Shown piece after piece: positions 38,001 through 47,993 of a stretch of 64,000 nucleotides of DNA (within the stretch, counting starts at the first letter, position 1; each line of letters opens with the position of its first letter). This DNA comes from an uncultured Bacteroidota bacterium (GTDB lineage Bacteria; Bacteroidota; Bacteroidia; Bacteroidales; VadinHA17): contig CAIMVD010000172.1 of NCBI GenBank assembly GCA_903844815.1, forward strand, positions 1 through 64,000, given 5' to 3'. A program made the translations under genes and the position numbers. The notes under the pieces are model-generated. The model did not search any database. It was not told where the DNA came from and saw nothing but the letters and a program-made list of their open reading frames with translations.

Positions 38001-38150
38001 TGCTGACTCATTAGGAAAATAGTTAAAAGTCCACTGCGAATTAATGATTTTTTCGATCCTGCCCAGGTTGTCTGCTCCGGAAGGCTTCACCTGGCCGGTC
38101 AGAACCAATGAAAACAGGAAACCAGTAAACAAAAAGGCAAAGTATTTCAT
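35040..38150 (-). CDS. GH2-like glycosidase with altered catalytic residues
   Basis: 1036 residues with a signal peptide (MKYFAFLFTGFLFSLVLTGQ). The GH2 sugar-binding domain (about 40-210: SLPHTWM, WGWYRKHF, VWINGVYLGDHKGGYGSF, NVYGGIYRDV), the Ig-like domain and a TIM-barrel region (LHGGSRQQDFPWLGDA, LRTSQYPND) are clear. The usual HPSIxxWSxGNE acid/base motif reads HPSIMFWSMGDM, with Asp443-Met444 in place of Asn-Glu. The region normally holding the nucleophile SEYG-like motif reads YQDHGAD (Asp541). The C-terminal ~350 residues are beta-rich with an Ig/BIG-like segment. It may be a diverged enzyme, a binding protein, or a GH2 with another mechanism. The fold assignment is good; activity is uncertain. 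Confidence 0.85.
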   Translation of the reverse strand: MKYFAFLFTGFLFSLVLTGQVKPSGADNLGRIEKIINSQWTFNYFPNESADKGYEAAGFDDSRWAAISLPHTWMTYETTGELHPFIMNPSEPENPYWWTGWGWYRKHFTIKGDNSDRKIFIEFEGVQKYCKVWINGVYLGDHKGGYGSFDFDLTKYIKPGVDNVLAVAVNNRQNDIFRTPPMVPEEFNVYGGIYRDVSIVLKNKLYIPMQGSALHEGGTFVTTPRVTDQEGAVRVMTWVQNDYGQQKKCILRTTILDGSGNTVLKMQKETTINPGRVFVFDQSGTIKKPSLWSPESPSMYNVISEVITGDDVVDSYKSPLGFRWFRWNQNDNSLYINGKKQILHGGSRQQDFPWLGDAVPKWLTMIDLIDIAEKLNYNFLRTSQYPNDRLVYDMTDKYGIVTDEESPSIRNQNFSPEVQEQQMREMIRRDRNHPSIMFWSMGDMTDHAVDSKYAIAEDTTRIIMAPKVSNGSAGDFISLTDRNLNMENLLFSSVRGWYNSNGEDVEPADANQCGTEELQQKFMKESGLFGKGNLSAGVYQDHGADCEIMNSPIFNVSSLGFVDSYRIPKYGYYFWQASYAAKAMIFIQPHFWRSQYLGKKEDIIVNSNCDRVELKVNGISKGFLFPSDTNFHSVTFKNITVEDAVLTAEGTRKGESITANVAMANVPARIVLTSSHTEISADRGAVAVITADIQDAKGNHVYGASNSIKWSVSGPGKFAGPPVYDSDINNHHESNGVWYIDMPVSNIIRSTGTTGKITVKASSGGLISGRLEIDAIGPQPDNTIISEAVLNDAGRRPVTRLILRAERLDETDREIKPVRADFSANSTGGNGFAGALKDYILKNNPSVDSSSIEFKTLISVLTRYLKNNNGNLPSDDFNFNVNNFNNCRLITGFLSSVKLPPVFTDGLKRYYADEIIRKSNDKDAGDEMNWLNWIPTGGTVVISQADSKTITVRGTIFTDKHDLSDIITAVHPSFANFSAEGKERAISFISKMNPYVKTHTVSEKKSSNDNNFTTVVTLSVEPGQPILIPLMKFIAE

Positions 38151-38331
38151 TTTAAATAACGAGCGCTAAGGAATAGGTTGCACAAGATAGTAAAATTCCT
38201 GAAAAATCTACCCAAATGCATATTAGAACTTCTGTTGACTATCTCATATATTTAATTTCCAACACACTAAAATTTTAGGTCTGCAAAAGGCCTTTCGGAT
38301 TCATGGTTCTTATTATAGACGCAAAGCTACA

Positions 38332-38361
38332 TCATAAGGGTCAAAAACTGCCGACGGACAA
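38332..38361 (-). promoter_or_regulatory. Candidate promoter of the GH2-like gene
   Basis: On the minus strand there is a TAGCTTTGC box (plus-strand 38331-38339) matching the Bacteroidota TAnnTTTGC -7 consensus. A TTG occurs 19 bp further upstream (plus-strand CAA at 38359-38361). This would give a leader of about 170 nt before the ATG at 38150. Confidence 0.5.
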
Positions 38362-38619
38362 TCCCTAAAATATTAAAATAAAGATATATCAATACTTTGA
38401 AATGCAATTGCGGATCTTTAGAAAACCCCTGTAAAAGCGACGGATTTCTTCTCGCAATATTAATTAATTATGATAGTATGACATATATCATATTTCTAAA
38501 CATCGGGAAAATAAGTCAATAACCCTATATTTATTTGATTATTAGTATTATATACTATTAAAGACCAGTCTGTACACCTGTCATTTATTAACAAAATCAA
38601 TGAAAAGTAGCAGTTTATG

Positions 38620-38649
38620 TTTGATATATTAAAAATTTAACTACTTTTG
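38620..38649 (+). promoter_or_regulatory. Promoter of the ilv-leu operon
   Basis: TTTG (38620-38623), an 18-bp spacer and TACTTTTG (38642-38649) match the Bacteroidota -33/-7 consensus (TTTG, TAnnTTTG). Transcription should start a few bases later, about 15-20 nt before the leader peptide ATG at 38672. Confidence 0.75.
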
Positions 38650-38671
38650 TGCTTCATTTTATAATGAAATA

Positions 38672-38722
38672 ATGAAAAATGCTTTAATCCATATTATTGT
38701 CCTACTAGTCCTCATTGCTTAA
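38672..38722 (+). CDS. ilv operon leader peptide (attenuator)
   Basis: A 16-codon frame, ATG 38672 to TAA 38720-38722, encoding [16 protein letters not shown]. Eleven of the 16 residues are Leu, Ile or Val (four each of Leu and Ile, three of Val counted roughly by eye). It is placed between a good promoter and a perfect intrinsic terminator, ahead of ilvD. This is the arrangement of ribosome-mediated transcription attenuation by branched-chain amino acid supply. When charged branched-chain tRNAs are scarce the ribosome should stall here and prevent terminator formation. I did not resolve the antiterminator pairing. Confidence 0.85.
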   Translation: MKNALIHIIVLLVLIA

Positions 38723-38766
38723 TGCTTATGAACCGGGAATAATATGTATTAATACGAAATATACAG

Positions 38767-38798
38767 AAGCTTTCCGGATATCCGGAAAGCTTTTTTTT
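38767..38798 (+). terminator. Attenuator terminator upstream of ilvD
   Basis: A perfect 26-nt inverted repeat (38767-38792; 11-bp stem beginning AAGCTTTCCGG, ATAT loop) runs straight into a tract of eight T (38791-38798). It lies 44 nt after the leader peptide stop and 15 nt before the ilvD ATG, so read-through is needed for operon expression. Confidence 0.88.
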
Positions 38799-38813
38799 AA
38801 TCTGACTTTCAAA

Positions 38814-40640
38814 ATGAAAAACGAACTCAGAAGCTCAAAAACAACTCTTGGAAGGAATATGGCAGGCGCCAGAAGCCTTTGGCGTGCCAACGGCATGACG
38901 GACAAACAGATGGGCAAGCCAATAATAGCCATTGTAAACTCATTTACCCAGTTTGTTCCGGGACATGTTCACCTGCACGAGATTGGACAGGTAGTAAAGA
39001 AAGAGATTGAGAAGAGGGGAATGTTTGCTGCCGAGTTCAATACAATTGCAATTGATGATGGTATTGCAATGGGGCACGACGGAATGTTATACTCACTGCC
39101 CTCGAGGGAATTGATTTCCGATAGCGTCGAATATATGTGCAATGCCCATCAGGCCGATGCGATGATATGCATCAGCAACTGCGACAAGATCACACCGGGA
39201 ATGCTTATGGCCGCCATGCGGCTCAATATTCCCGCCGTATTTGTTTCAGGCGGGCCAATGGAAGCAGGTCGCCTCAATAACAAAGACCTCGACCTCGTAG
39301 ATGCGATGGTTGCCGCCGCTGATTCAAAAATCAGCGATGCTGAGTTAAATGATATTGAAAGATCGGCATGTCCAACATGCGGATCATGTTCCGGGATGTT
39401 CACAGCCAACTCTATGAACTGCCTTAATGAAGCCCTTGGCCTGGCTCTCCCGGGAAACGGAACTATAGTTGCCACACACAGCAACAGGGTAAAACTGTTC
39501 ATTCAGGCCGCAGGTTTAATAGCCGACCTTGCAAACAGGTACTATTCCGAAGGCGATGATTCAGTTCTTCCGAGGTCGATTGCAACCAGGGAAGCATTTA
39601 TGAATGCTATGTCGCTCGATATCGCCATGGGAGGGTCAACCAATACCGTTCTCCATCTTCTGGCTATAGCCCATGAAGCCGGCGTCAATTTCACAATGAA
39701 GGATATTGACGAACTCTCCCGGAAAATTCCGAATATTTGCAAAGTCGCTCCCAGTTCCCATTACCATGTCCAGGATGTGAACCGCGCCGGAGGAGTACTT
39801 TCGATTATGGGCGAACTAAGCCGCAAAAACCTGATTGATACATCGGTAAAACGCATAGACTACCCAACACTTGGAGAGGCAATAACCGACTGGGATTTAC
39901 TCAGCGCATCTGTTAAACCACAGGCAAAGGAGATATTCAGCAGTGCACCGTCGATGCAAAGAAACCTTGTAATGGGCTCACAAAGCACCGTTTACAAAGA
40001 GCTAGATACTGACAGGGAAAAGGGATGTATCAGATCAGTAGACCATCCTTACAGCCTGGATGGCGGACTTGCTGTATTATACGGAAATATTGCATCGAAG
40101 GGTTGTATACTTAAGACAGCAGGTATCGATGCCTCCCTCAATACTTTTGCCGGTAATGCAGTTATCTTTGAATCACAGGATGATGCCGTAGAAGGCATTT
40201 TAAACGGAGCAATTAAAGCAGGTGACGTTGTTGTTATAAGATATGAAGGCCCGAAAGGTGGTCCGGGAATGCAGGAAATGCTCTATCCCACTTCATATAT
40301 CAAATCAATAGGCCTTGGCAAAGATTGCGCACTCATAACCGATGGCCGTTTTTCAGGCGGTACCTCCGGCCTGTCGATAGGTCACATTTCACCCGAAGCA
40401 GCTGCAGGCGGGGAACTGGCTCTTATCAGAACAGGCGATCGTATCGAGATTGATGTGCCAGGAAGAAAGCTTAATGTTATTCTTTCCGAAAAGGAAATGG
40501 AAACAAGAGCAGCAGAAGAGAGGAATAGAGGAGAAAAGGCTTATAAACCAGCGACACGCAACAGGGTAATATCAGGAGCGCTAAAAGCCTATTCATCGCT
40601 GGTAAGTTCTGCAGATACCGGTGCAGTAAGAATAATATAG
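38814..40640 (+). CDS. ilvD: Dihydroxy-acid dehydratase
   Basis: 608 residues from the preferred ATG at 38814. An in-frame upstream ATG (38715) lies inside the leader peptide and terminator and is rejected. Hallmarks: [13 protein letters not shown] and [20 protein letters not shown] with the Fe-S ligand cysteines, [13 protein letters not shown], and the C-terminal [22 protein letters not shown]. The enzyme dehydrates 2,3-dihydroxy-isovalerate and -3-methylvalerate to the 2-keto acids of valine and isoleucine. First structural gene of the operon and controlled by the leader/terminator just upstream. Confidence 0.97.
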   Translation: MKNELRSSKTTLGRNMAGARSLWRANGMTDKQMGKPIIAIVNSFTQFVPGHVHLHEIGQVVKKEIEKRGMFAAEFNTIAIDDGIAMGHDGMLYSLPSRELISDSVEYMCNAHQADAMICISNCDKITPGMLMAAMRLNIPAVFVSGGPMEAGRLNNKDLDLVDAMVAAADSKISDAELNDIERSACPTCGSCSGMFTANSMNCLNEALGLALPGNGTIVATHSNRVKLFIQAAGLIADLANRYYSEGDDSVLPRSIATREAFMNAMSLDIAMGGSTNTVLHLLAIAHEAGVNFTMKDIDELSRKIPNICKVAPSSHYHVQDVNRAGGVLSIMGELSRKNLIDTSVKRIDYPTLGEAITDWDLLSASVKPQAKEIFSSAPSMQRNLVMGSQSTVYKELDTDREKGCIRSVDHPYSLDGGLAVLYGNIASKGCILKTAGIDASLNTFAGNAVIFESQDDAVEGILNGAIKAGDVVVIRYEGPKGGPGMQEMLYPTSYIKSIGLGKDCALITDGRFSGGTSGLSIGHISPEAAAGGELALIRTGDRIEIDVPGRKLNVILSEKEMETRAAEERNRGEKAYKPATRNRVISGALKAYSSLVSSADTGAVRII

Positions 40641-40782
40641 TTTCAGATTCAATGCCTGATTATCCCGCACAGTTTACCAGGGATTCACAATAAGCAGATA
40701 TTCAGGTATTATGAAGTACCTGATGAACATAGGATAGATAAAGTTGTTTAAAACAGATACGAATAGTAAAGACAAATAATTT

Positions 40783-42522
40783 ATGAAGACTGAAAACGAA
40801 ATAGAACAACCAGCCGTTCAAGTCAGTGGACAAGAGCAACTTACGGGAGCAGATGCAGTTTTGAGAAGCCTTATCCATGAGGGCGTGAATACAGTTTTTG
40901 GTTACCCGGGCGGTGCCATAATGCCTATTTACGATAAACTACTCGATTATGAGGATCAAATCAGCCATTTCCTTACCCGTCATGAACAGGGTGCAGCTCA
41001 TGCAGCCCAGGCATACGCTATGGTAACAGGCAAGACCGGGGTATGCTTTGCAACCTCAGGACCGGGTGCGACGAACCTTGTCACGGGTATTGCAAATGCC
41101 TTTCTCGATTCTGTCCCGACAGTTTTTATTACGGCACAGGTAGTGTCTACCCTGATAGGTACTGATGCTTTCCAGGAAACCGATATTATAGGTATTTCGA
41201 TGCCTGTAACCAAATGGAACTGCCAGGTGAAGAAGGCAGCTGATATTCCGGAAACTCTGGCTAAAGCATTTTACATTGCAAAAACAGGAAGAAAAGGACC
41301 TGTTCTTGTCGACATTACAAAGGACGCTCAAAATGAGAAGATAGATTTCAAATATCAGAAATGCACTTCCCTGAGAAGTTACAACCCGCGCATACCTCTG
41401 AATATAAAAGCTATTGAGTCTGCTGCCATAATGATAAACCATGCCCAGCGTCCATTGATACTGGCCGGGCACGGCATATTGCTGTCAGGAGCCGAGAAAG
41501 AGCTGAAAGCCTTTGCAGAAAAGACCGGCATTCCCGTAGCTGTTACTCTGCTTGGAATATCATCGTTTCCTACAGCCCACAGGTTATATGCAGGTATGCT
41601 TGGAATGCATGGAAACTATGCCCCTAACCTGCTGACCAATCAGGCTGATGTAATTATTGCTGTTGGTATGCGGTTCGATGACCGTGTCACCGGAAACCTG
41701 AAGAAATATGCAAAAAATGCCACAATAATACACATTGAGATCGATCAGGCAGAAATTAACAAGAACGTTGCAGTTGATGTCGCAATTCACAACGATGCGA
41801 AAGAGGCACTCAATTACCTGACCGCTCACGTGAAAGAGAACACATTCGAAAAGTGGATCCGGGAGTTCCGTATTTGCGACAAGGAAGAATATGAGAAGGT
41901 TATCAAAGCCGAAACTAAACCTGAAGAAGGTCTGATAAGAATGGGTGAAGTTGTAAGGCATGTTTCTGAAATAACAGCTGGTGAAGCAATAATAGTGACT
42001 GATGTCGGGCAGAATCAGATGATAGCAGCCCGCTATTATAAATTCACTAAACCTAACAGTTGGGTCTCTTCAGGCGGTATGGGAACAATGGGTTTCGGAC
42101 TTCCCGCCGGAATAGGTGCTGTTCTTGGATGCCCCGACAAGCCTGTTATCTCATTCCTTGGTGACGGAGGATTTCAGATGACAATGCAGGAACTTGGTAC
42201 TATCATGCAGTACAACATTCCTGTTAAAGTTGTAATTCTAAATAACAATTACCTGGGAATGGTCCGACAGTGGCAGGATATGTTCTTCGACAAGAGATAC
42301 GCCTCTACCGCTCTTCCGAATCCCGATTTTGTGGCCATTGCCAAGGCGTACAGGATCGAGTCGAAAAAGATTGATAAGCGGGAAGATCTAAGGGCTGCGC
42401 TTGAGGAGATGATCTCATTCGAGGGTCCTTACCTTCTGGAAGTGACCGTGGAGAATGAGGCAAATGTATTCCCAATGGTTGAACCGGGTTCATCCGTTTC
42501 TGAAATCAGACTCACATATTAA
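40783..42522 (+). CDS. ilvB: Acetolactate synthase, large (catalytic) subunit
   Basis: 579 residues. ThDP enzyme signatures are complete: [14 protein letters not shown], the [15 protein letters not shown] glutamate motif, the [18 protein letters not shown] block, the FAD/domain-2 [15 protein letters not shown] region, and the ThDP-Mg motif [12 protein letters not shown] ... [11 protein letters not shown]. It condenses two pyruvates (or pyruvate and 2-ketobutyrate) to acetolactate or acetohydroxybutyrate. It follows ilvD by 142 bp and precedes its regulatory subunit gene. Confidence 0.97.
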   Translation: MKTENEIEQPAVQVSGQEQLTGADAVLRSLIHEGVNTVFGYPGGAIMPIYDKLLDYEDQISHFLTRHEQGAAHAAQAYAMVTGKTGVCFATSGPGATNLVTGIANAFLDSVPTVFITAQVVSTLIGTDAFQETDIIGISMPVTKWNCQVKKAADIPETLAKAFYIAKTGRKGPVLVDITKDAQNEKIDFKYQKCTSLRSYNPRIPLNIKAIESAAIMINHAQRPLILAGHGILLSGAEKELKAFAEKTGIPVAVTLLGISSFPTAHRLYAGMLGMHGNYAPNLLTNQADVIIAVGMRFDDRVTGNLKKYAKNATIIHIEIDQAEINKNVAVDVAIHNDAKEALNYLTAHVKENTFEKWIREFRICDKEEYEKVIKAETKPEEGLIRMGEVVRHVSEITAGEAIIVTDVGQNQMIAARYYKFTKPNSWVSSGGMGTMGFGLPAGIGAVLGCPDKPVISFLGDGGFQMTMQELGTIMQYNIPVKVVILNNNYLGMVRQWQDMFFDKRYASTALPNPDFVAIAKAYRIESKKIDKREDLRAALEEMISFEGPYLLEVTVENEANVFPMVEPGSSVSEIRLTY

Positions 42523-42563
42523 GGAATGAAGCCGCATTACAACTGAAATAAAAATTTAAAACA

Positions 42564-43124
42564 ATGAAACAAGAATATACAATTTCGCTCTTCACCGAAG
42601 ACCATATAGGGATCCTGGGACAGGTAACTATCATCCTGACCAGAAGGCAGATAAACATAGAGAGTTTTACCGCTTCCGAATCGGCTGTTAAGGGAGTATA
42701 TCTTCTGACAATTGTTGTCACTACTACAAGTGAGCTGATTGACAAGGTTGCAAAACAAATGGAGAAGCTTGTTGACGTCCTGAAGGTTTTCGTTCATACT
42801 TCCGATCAGATTATTTATCAGGAGATAGCTCTCTTTAAGGTGCCTACAAAAGGAATGATGTCGGGTAATATTATCGACCATATAGTTCGCTCAAGTTATG
42901 CCCGTATACTTGAAGTGACCCCGGAATTCATTGTTATAGAAAAAACCGGCTCGAGAGAGGAAATAAATGAACTGCTTGGCAAGCTAGAGCCATATGGAGT
43001 TCTTCAGTTTGCCAAATCGGGAAGGGTTGCAATAACAAAACAGGTCAAAGAGCTTAATTCTTATCTTAAGGAGATGGATGAAGCCAACCTGAACGGCAGG
43101 AACGTATCAGAAGTACTTAATTAA
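42564..43124 (+). CDS. ilvN: Acetolactate synthase, small (regulatory) subunit
   Basis: 186 residues. An N-terminal ACT domain (ISLFTEDHIGILGQVTIIL, RRQINIESFTASES) and a C-terminal ACT-like domain (ALFKVPT, RILEVTPEFIVIEKTG). It binds the catalytic subunit encoded 41 bp upstream, raises its activity and gives valine feedback inhibition in the family. Length is typical of the IlvN/IlvH long small subunits. Either symbol could be used. Confidence 0.93.
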   Translation: MKQEYTISLFTEDHIGILGQVTIILTRRQINIESFTASESAVKGVYLLTIVVTTTSELIDKVAKQMEKLVDVLKVFVHTSDQIIYQEIALFKVPTKGMMSGNIIDHIVRSSYARILEVTPEFIVIEKTGSREEINELLGKLEPYGVLQFAKSGRVAITKQVKELNSYLKEMDEANLNGRNVSEVLN

Positions 43125-43174
43125 AAATAGATTGAAAAGGACCATTATTATTAACATAATTAATCTTTAGGAAC

Positions 43175-44221
43175 ATGGCAAAAATTGATTTTGGTGGAGT
43201 AGTAGAGAATGTAGTAACAAGAGAAGAGTTTACACTTTCAAAAGCCCGCGAAGTTTTAAAAAATGAAGTGATAGCAGTTATCGGATACGGTGTTCAGGGT
43301 CCTGCTCAGGCGTTGAATATGAAAGATAACGGCATTAATGTAATTATAGGACAGGCTCCTGAGTTCAAAGCTGACTGGGACAAGGCTCTTGCCGATGGTT
43401 TTATACCGGGTGAAACACTTTTTAATGTTGAGGAAGCTGCTAAAAAGGCTACTATTATTCAGTACCTGGTATCAGATGCCGCACAGCGTATACTATGGCC
43501 AAAAATCAAACCATGTCTCAACAAGGGAGATGCACTTTATTTCTCGCATGGTTTCTCTATAACCTACAAGGAGCATACAGGTGTTATACCTCCTGCTGAT
43601 GTTGACGTTATCCTGTGCGCACCGAAAGGATCCGGAACAAGCGTAAGGCGCAATTTCCTGGCCGGCGCAGGCATCAACTCAAGCTTTTCAGTATTTCAGG
43701 ATTTCACCGGAAGGGCTGAAGAGCGCACAATTGCCCTTGGTATTGCAATTGGCTCAGGTTATCTTTTCCCCACAACATTTGAACAGGAAGTATTCAGTGA
43801 CCTTACCGGCGAAAGGGGTGTCCTCATGGGAGCACTGGCCGGCATTATGGATGCTCAGTATCAGGTACTTCGCGAGCACGGTCACAGTCCTTCCGAAGCT
43901 TTCAACGAAACAGTGGAAGAACTGACACAGAGCCTTATCCGTCTTGTTGATGAAAAGGGAATGGACTGGATGTATGCCAACTGCAGCGCAACCGCTCAGC
44001 GAGGAGCTCTCGACTGGCGCCCGAAATTTATGGCAGCTACTCTTCCTGTATTCAATGAACTCTATAACAAGGTCAAATCAGGTGAGGAGTGTGTAAGGGT
44101 TCTTGAGTCAACAGGAGCAACAAACTATAAGGAAACTCTCAACGCTGAACTTAAAGAACTTGGCGAATCCGAAATGTGGAGAGCAGGAGCAGCAGTTAGA
44201 AAACTGAGACCGATAAAATAA
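43175..44221 (+). CDS. ilvC: Ketol-acid reductoisomerase
   Basis: 348 residues, class I-like length. The dinucleotide-binding motif VIAVIGYGVQGPAQALNM, ILCAPKGSGTSVRRNF, the TTFEQEVFSDLTGERGVLMG block with metal-binding acidic residues, and SATAQRGALDW are present. It isomerises and reduces acetolactate to dihydroxy-isovalerate with NADPH and Mg. 50 bp after ilvN and 21 bp before leuA. Confidence 0.96.
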   Translation: MAKIDFGGVVENVVTREEFTLSKAREVLKNEVIAVIGYGVQGPAQALNMKDNGINVIIGQAPEFKADWDKALADGFIPGETLFNVEEAAKKATIIQYLVSDAAQRILWPKIKPCLNKGDALYFSHGFSITYKEHTGVIPPADVDVILCAPKGSGTSVRRNFLAGAGINSSFSVFQDFTGRAEERTIALGIAIGSGYLFPTTFEQEVFSDLTGERGVLMGALAGIMDAQYQVLREHGHSPSEAFNETVEELTQSLIRLVDEKGMDWMYANCSATAQRGALDWRPKFMAATLPVFNELYNKVKSGEECVRVLESTGATNYKETLNAELKELGESEMWRAGAAVRKLRPIK

Positions 44222-44242
44222 TAATCGCGAAATACAATAACA

Positions 44243-45736
44243 ATGCAGGATAAGGTAATTATTTTCGACACTACCCTGAGAGACGGAGAGCAGGTTCCGG
44301 GGTGCCAGCTTAATACAATTGAGAAAATTGAGGTGGCCCAGGCTCTTGAAGCCCTTGGCGTCGATGTCATTGAAGCCGGCTTCCCGATTTCAAGTCCGGG
44401 TGATTTCAACTCGGTGGTTGAAATATCAAAGGCTATCTCTAATCCTATAATTTGTGCTCTTACCAGGGCCGTGAAAAAGGATATTGAGGTGGCTGCCGAA
44501 TCGCTTCAGTATGCCAAAAGAAAAAGGATACATACAGGAATTGGCACCTCTCCTTTTCATATTAAATACAAAATAAAAACAACTCCTGAAGAGATAATAA
44601 AACGGGCTGCCGATGCCGTTAAATATGCCAGGAAATTTGTCGATGACGTGGAATTCTATGCTGAAGATGCCGGCCGGAGCGAAAACGAATACCTTGCACG
44701 GGTAATCGAGGCCGTTATCAAGGCAGGTGCTACAGTTGTGAACATCCCCGATACAACCGGCTACTGCCTTCCTGAAGAGTACGGACGTAAAATCAAGTAT
44801 CTCATGGACAATGTTCCTAATATTGATAAAGCCATCATATCCACTCATTGCCATAACGATCTTGGAATGGCAACTGCAAATACAATGATGGGTATAATCA
44901 ATGGCGCCAGACAGGTCGAAGTTACAATTAACGGCATTGGAGAAAGAGCCGGAAATACAGCCCTTGAAGAGATTGCAATGATTATCAGGAGCCATCACGA
45001 CCTCAATCTCCGGACAGATATAAACACAAAGCTCCTGTATAGTACAAGCAGGCTTGTATCAACTCTGATGAGCATGCCCGTCCAGCCAAACAAGGCAATT
45101 GTAGGAAGGAATGCCTTTGCCCATTCGTCAGGAATCCACCAGGATGGCGTTCTGAAAAACAGGGAAAACTATGAAATTATCGACCCGGTTGAAGTTGGGA
45201 TAAGGGAATCATCAATAATTCTGACTGCGAGAAGCGGAAGAGCTGCTTTGAATCATCGCCTTGAATTGCTCGGATTCAAGTTTGGCAAGGAGGAGATCGA
45301 CGACATTTATCATCGTTTCCTTGTTCTGGCCGACAAGAAAAAAGAGATTAATGATGAGGATGTAAGGATCCTTGCCGGAGTAGTATTTCAGGGAGAAAAA
45401 TCCCTTAAGCTCGATCTGCTTCAGGTGTCCTGCGGTAAGTCGTTGATGCCGGTTGCTACAGTAGGATTGAAAATTAATGGTGAAGTCCATTTCTCAACAG
45501 CCACCGGAAATGGTCCGATCGATGCTGCCTTCACCGCAGTACGACAGCTGATAAGCAAAACTGTCCATCTTGAGGAGTTCCTTATTCAGGCCATTACAAA
45601 AGGCAGCGATGACCTTGGCAAAGTACATATCCAGGTTGAACACCAGGGAAGAATGTATTATGGTTTCTCAGCCCATACCGACATCATTACTGCTTCTGTT
45701 GAAGCCTTTATTGATGCACTTGCTAAGATTAACTAG
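44243..45736 (+). CDS. leuA: 2-isopropylmalate synthase
   Basis: 497 residues. Signature [15 protein letters not shown] at the N-terminus, [18 protein letters not shown] with metal-binding histidines, [30 protein letters not shown], and a C-terminal leucine-binding regulatory domain (about 365-497). It condenses acetyl-CoA with 2-ketoisovalerate, the first committed step to leucine. Its stop is followed by a repeat element before leuC. Confidence 0.95.
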   Translation: MQDKVIIFDTTLRDGEQVPGCQLNTIEKIEVAQALEALGVDVIEAGFPISSPGDFNSVVEISKAISNPIICALTRAVKKDIEVAAESLQYAKRKRIHTGIGTSPFHIKYKIKTTPEEIIKRAADAVKYARKFVDDVEFYAEDAGRSENEYLARVIEAVIKAGATVVNIPDTTGYCLPEEYGRKIKYLMDNVPNIDKAIISTHCHNDLGMATANTMMGIINGARQVEVTINGIGERAGNTALEEIAMIIRSHHDLNLRTDINTKLLYSTSRLVSTLMSMPVQPNKAIVGRNAFAHSSGIHQDGVLKNRENYEIIDPVEVGIRESSIILTARSGRAALNHRLELLGFKFGKEEIDDIYHRFLVLADKKKEINDEDVRILAGVVFQGEKSLKLDLLQVSCGKSLMPVATVGLKINGEVHFSTATGNGPIDAAFTAVRQLISKTVHLEEFLIQAITKGSDDLGKVHIQVEHQGRMYYGFSAHTDIITASVEAFIDALAKIN

Positions 45737-45796
45737 ACTCTTTTCCATACACCCCCCCCGGGGTTGTTGAAAAAGTCGATTATTAAGTGTTCTTCC

Positions 45797-45892
45797 CTTT
45801 GTGTGCCTTTGTGCCATCCTTTGAGTCCTTTGTGGTTCAATTCTTTATGTTTTACCACGAAGGACACTAAGGGTTTCACGAAGGACACAAAG
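45797..45892. repeat. Imperfect inverted repeat between leuA and leuC
   Basis: Two roughly 40-bp arms of CTTTGTG / CACGAAG-rich sequence face each other: the left starts CTTTGTGTGCCTTTGTG (45797) and the right ends CACGAAGGACACAAAG (45892). They fit a long imperfect hairpin in the 224-bp leuA-leuC gap. Outer flanks also show weak inverted similarity (GGGGTTGTTGA and TCGACAGCCCC). This type of palindrome is dispersed in many bacterial genomes; here it breaks an otherwise compact operon. Confidence 0.75.
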
Positions 45893-45960
45893 ATTTTTTA
45901 AAAGTCTTTATCGACAGCCCCAAAGAGGTTGTATAATTCAAAGAACAAATTTTTTAATAA

Positions 45961-47367
45961 ATGACGCCAAAAACACTTTTTGACAAAATATGGGACAGCC
46001 ACGTTGTTCGCTCCATTCAGGAGGGACCCGATGTTCTTTATATAGACAGGCAGTATATTCATGAAGTAACAAGCCCCCAGGCATTCAATGGCCTGAAGCA
46101 GCGTGGAATAACTGTTTTCCGTCCCGGAAATACCCTGGCCACTGCCGATCATAATATTCCTACGAAGGACCAGCACCTCCAGATACGTGACGAATTTTCG
46201 AGAAATCAGGTTGAAAAGCTCTCGGAAAACTGCAATATCTATGGAATAGATTTGTTCGGACTGAACCATGCCAAAAATGGTATCGTGCATGTTATTGGGC
46301 CGGAACTTGGCTATACCCAGCCAGGAATGACAATAGTGTGCGGCGACAGTCATACGTCGACTCATGGCGCCTTTGGGACTATAGCCTTCGGAATCGGGAC
46401 CAGCGAAGTAGAAATGGTTCTTGCAACTCAGTGTATTCTCCAGCCCAAACCGAAGAAGATGAGGATAACCATCAACGGAGTTCTTGGAAAAGGCGTTACT
46501 TCCAAGGATATAATAATGTACATTATATCAGAAATCTCTACGGGCGGAGGAACTGGCTATTTTGCGGAATTCGCCGGTTCGGCCATCACTGCACTTTCAA
46601 TGGAAGCACGAATGACGATTTGCAACATGAGCATTGAGATGGGTGCACGCGGAGGACTTATTGCCCCTGATGAAATCACATTCAACTATCTCAGAAATCT
46701 TCCTGCGGTTCATGAAATAACCGATCTTGAATCTGCCATCTCAGTCTGGAGAGGTCTTTCCACCGACACTGATGCTGTTTTTGATAAAGAGCTCGTGTTC
46801 GATGCCCCTTCAATAAAACCAATGATAACTTATGGCACAAACCCGGGAATGGGCATGGCAATCGATTCATACATTCCTTTAACGGAAAAAAACAGTAAAG
46901 AAGCCTCTCCCTCCTTCCTTAAATCGCTCGATTACATGGGATTCAACCCGGGAGAGAAGCTCCTTGGCCATCCAATCGATTATGTATTTATTGGTAGTTG
47001 TACAAACGGGAGGATTGAGGACTTCAGGGCATTTGCAGATGTTATAAAGGGCAAAAAGAAAGCTCCAAGCGTTACTGCACTAATTGTCCCCGGCTCCAGG
47101 AGAGTTGAGGAACAGATGGTTTCGGAAGGATTGATAGAGATATATAATAATGCAGGTTTTGAAGTCAGACAACCAGGTTGTTCATCGTGCCTGGCAATGA
47201 ACGAAGACAAGATTCCCCAGGGAAAATACGCAGTATCCACCTCGAACAGAAACTTCGAAGGACGTCAGGGCCCCGGAGCACGAACATTGCTTGCCAGCCC
47301 GCTTACAGCAGCAGCAGCAGCCATAACCGGAACGATTTCAGACCCCCGGGAATTTATTAATGAATAA
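45961..47367 (+). CDS. leuC: 3-isopropylmalate dehydratase, large subunit
   Basis: 468 residues of the aconitase family. DKIWDSHVV at the start, [38 protein letters not shown] and [10 protein letters not shown] carry the three Fe-S cysteines. With LeuD it converts 2-isopropylmalate to 3-isopropylmalate. It starts 224 bp after leuA, beyond the inverted repeat, and is followed by leuD after 23 bp. Confidence 0.96.
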   Translation: MTPKTLFDKIWDSHVVRSIQEGPDVLYIDRQYIHEVTSPQAFNGLKQRGITVFRPGNTLATADHNIPTKDQHLQIRDEFSRNQVEKLSENCNIYGIDLFGLNHAKNGIVHVIGPELGYTQPGMTIVCGDSHTSTHGAFGTIAFGIGTSEVEMVLATQCILQPKPKKMRITINGVLGKGVTSKDIIMYIISEISTGGGTGYFAEFAGSAITALSMEARMTICNMSIEMGARGGLIAPDEITFNYLRNLPAVHEITDLESAISVWRGLSTDTDAVFDKELVFDAPSIKPMITYGTNPGMGMAIDSYIPLTEKNSKEASPSFLKSLDYMGFNPGEKLLGHPIDYVFIGSCTNGRIEDFRAFADVIKGKKKAPSVTALIVPGSRRVEEQMVSEGLIEIYNNAGFEVRQPGCSSCLAMNEDKIPQGKYAVSTSNRNFEGRQGPGARTLLASPLTAAAAAITGTISDPREFINE

Positions 47368-47390
47368 AAAGCGTAATAATTCAGACTGAA

Positions 47391-47993
47391 ATGGCCAAAG
47401 AAAAATTTGACAAACTTGAATCAACCTGTGTTCCTCTTCCTCTTGAAAATGTGGACACCGACCAGATAATCCCTGCCCGTTTCCTGAGCGCAACATCGAG
47501 GGAAGGATTCGGCGATAATCTTTTCCGCGACTGGAGATATAAGAAAAACGGTGAAAAAAACGGTGATTTTGTACTGAATAACTCCACTTACGGAGGTAAG
47601 GTACTTGTTGCCGGTAAGAATTTCGGCAGTGGCTCAAGCCGTGAACATGCAGTGTGGGCTATCTACGACTATGGATTCAGAGCCGTGATTTCAAGCTTCT
47701 TTGCCGATATTTTCATGGGGAACTCGCTGAACAACGGACTTCTGCCAATAGTAGTCCCCGAAGTGTTTTTGGCAAAACTGCTGAAAATGATTCGGGATGA
47801 TCCTTCGGCAAAAGTTAAAATTGATCTTGAAAAACAGTCTATAACTATCATGTCCACAGGCGATTCAGCTCATTTCGCGATCAATGCCTATAAAAAAGAG
47901 TGCATGATAAATGGGCTCGACGATATTGATTTTCTGCTTAGTATGAAGGATCAGATTGAAAGTTTTGAAAAAACCAAAAATGCAGCAAAATGA
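47391..47993 (+). CDS. leuD: 3-isopropylmalate dehydratase, small subunit
   Basis: 200 residues. NVDTDQIIPARFL and GKNFGSGSSREHAVWA are the small-subunit (swivel domain) signatures. The stop overlaps the start of the next gene by 4 bp (ATGA), indicating translational coupling with the IPMS homologue. Confidence 0.95.
   Translation: MAKEKFDKLESTCVPLPLENVDTDQIIPARFLSATSREGFGDNLFRDWRYKKNGEKNGDFVLNNSTYGGKVLVAGKNFGSGSSREHAVWAIYDYGFRAVISSFFADIFMGNSLNNGLLPIVVPEVFLAKLLKMIRDDPSAKVKIDLEKQSITIMSTGDSAHFAINAYKKECMINGLDDIDFLLSMKDQIESFEKTKNAAK

Noticed and set aside
38715-38813. Upstream ATG for ilvD giving 641 residues
   Set aside because: It lies within the leader peptide and terminator region; the ATG at 38814 gives the standard DHAD N-terminus.
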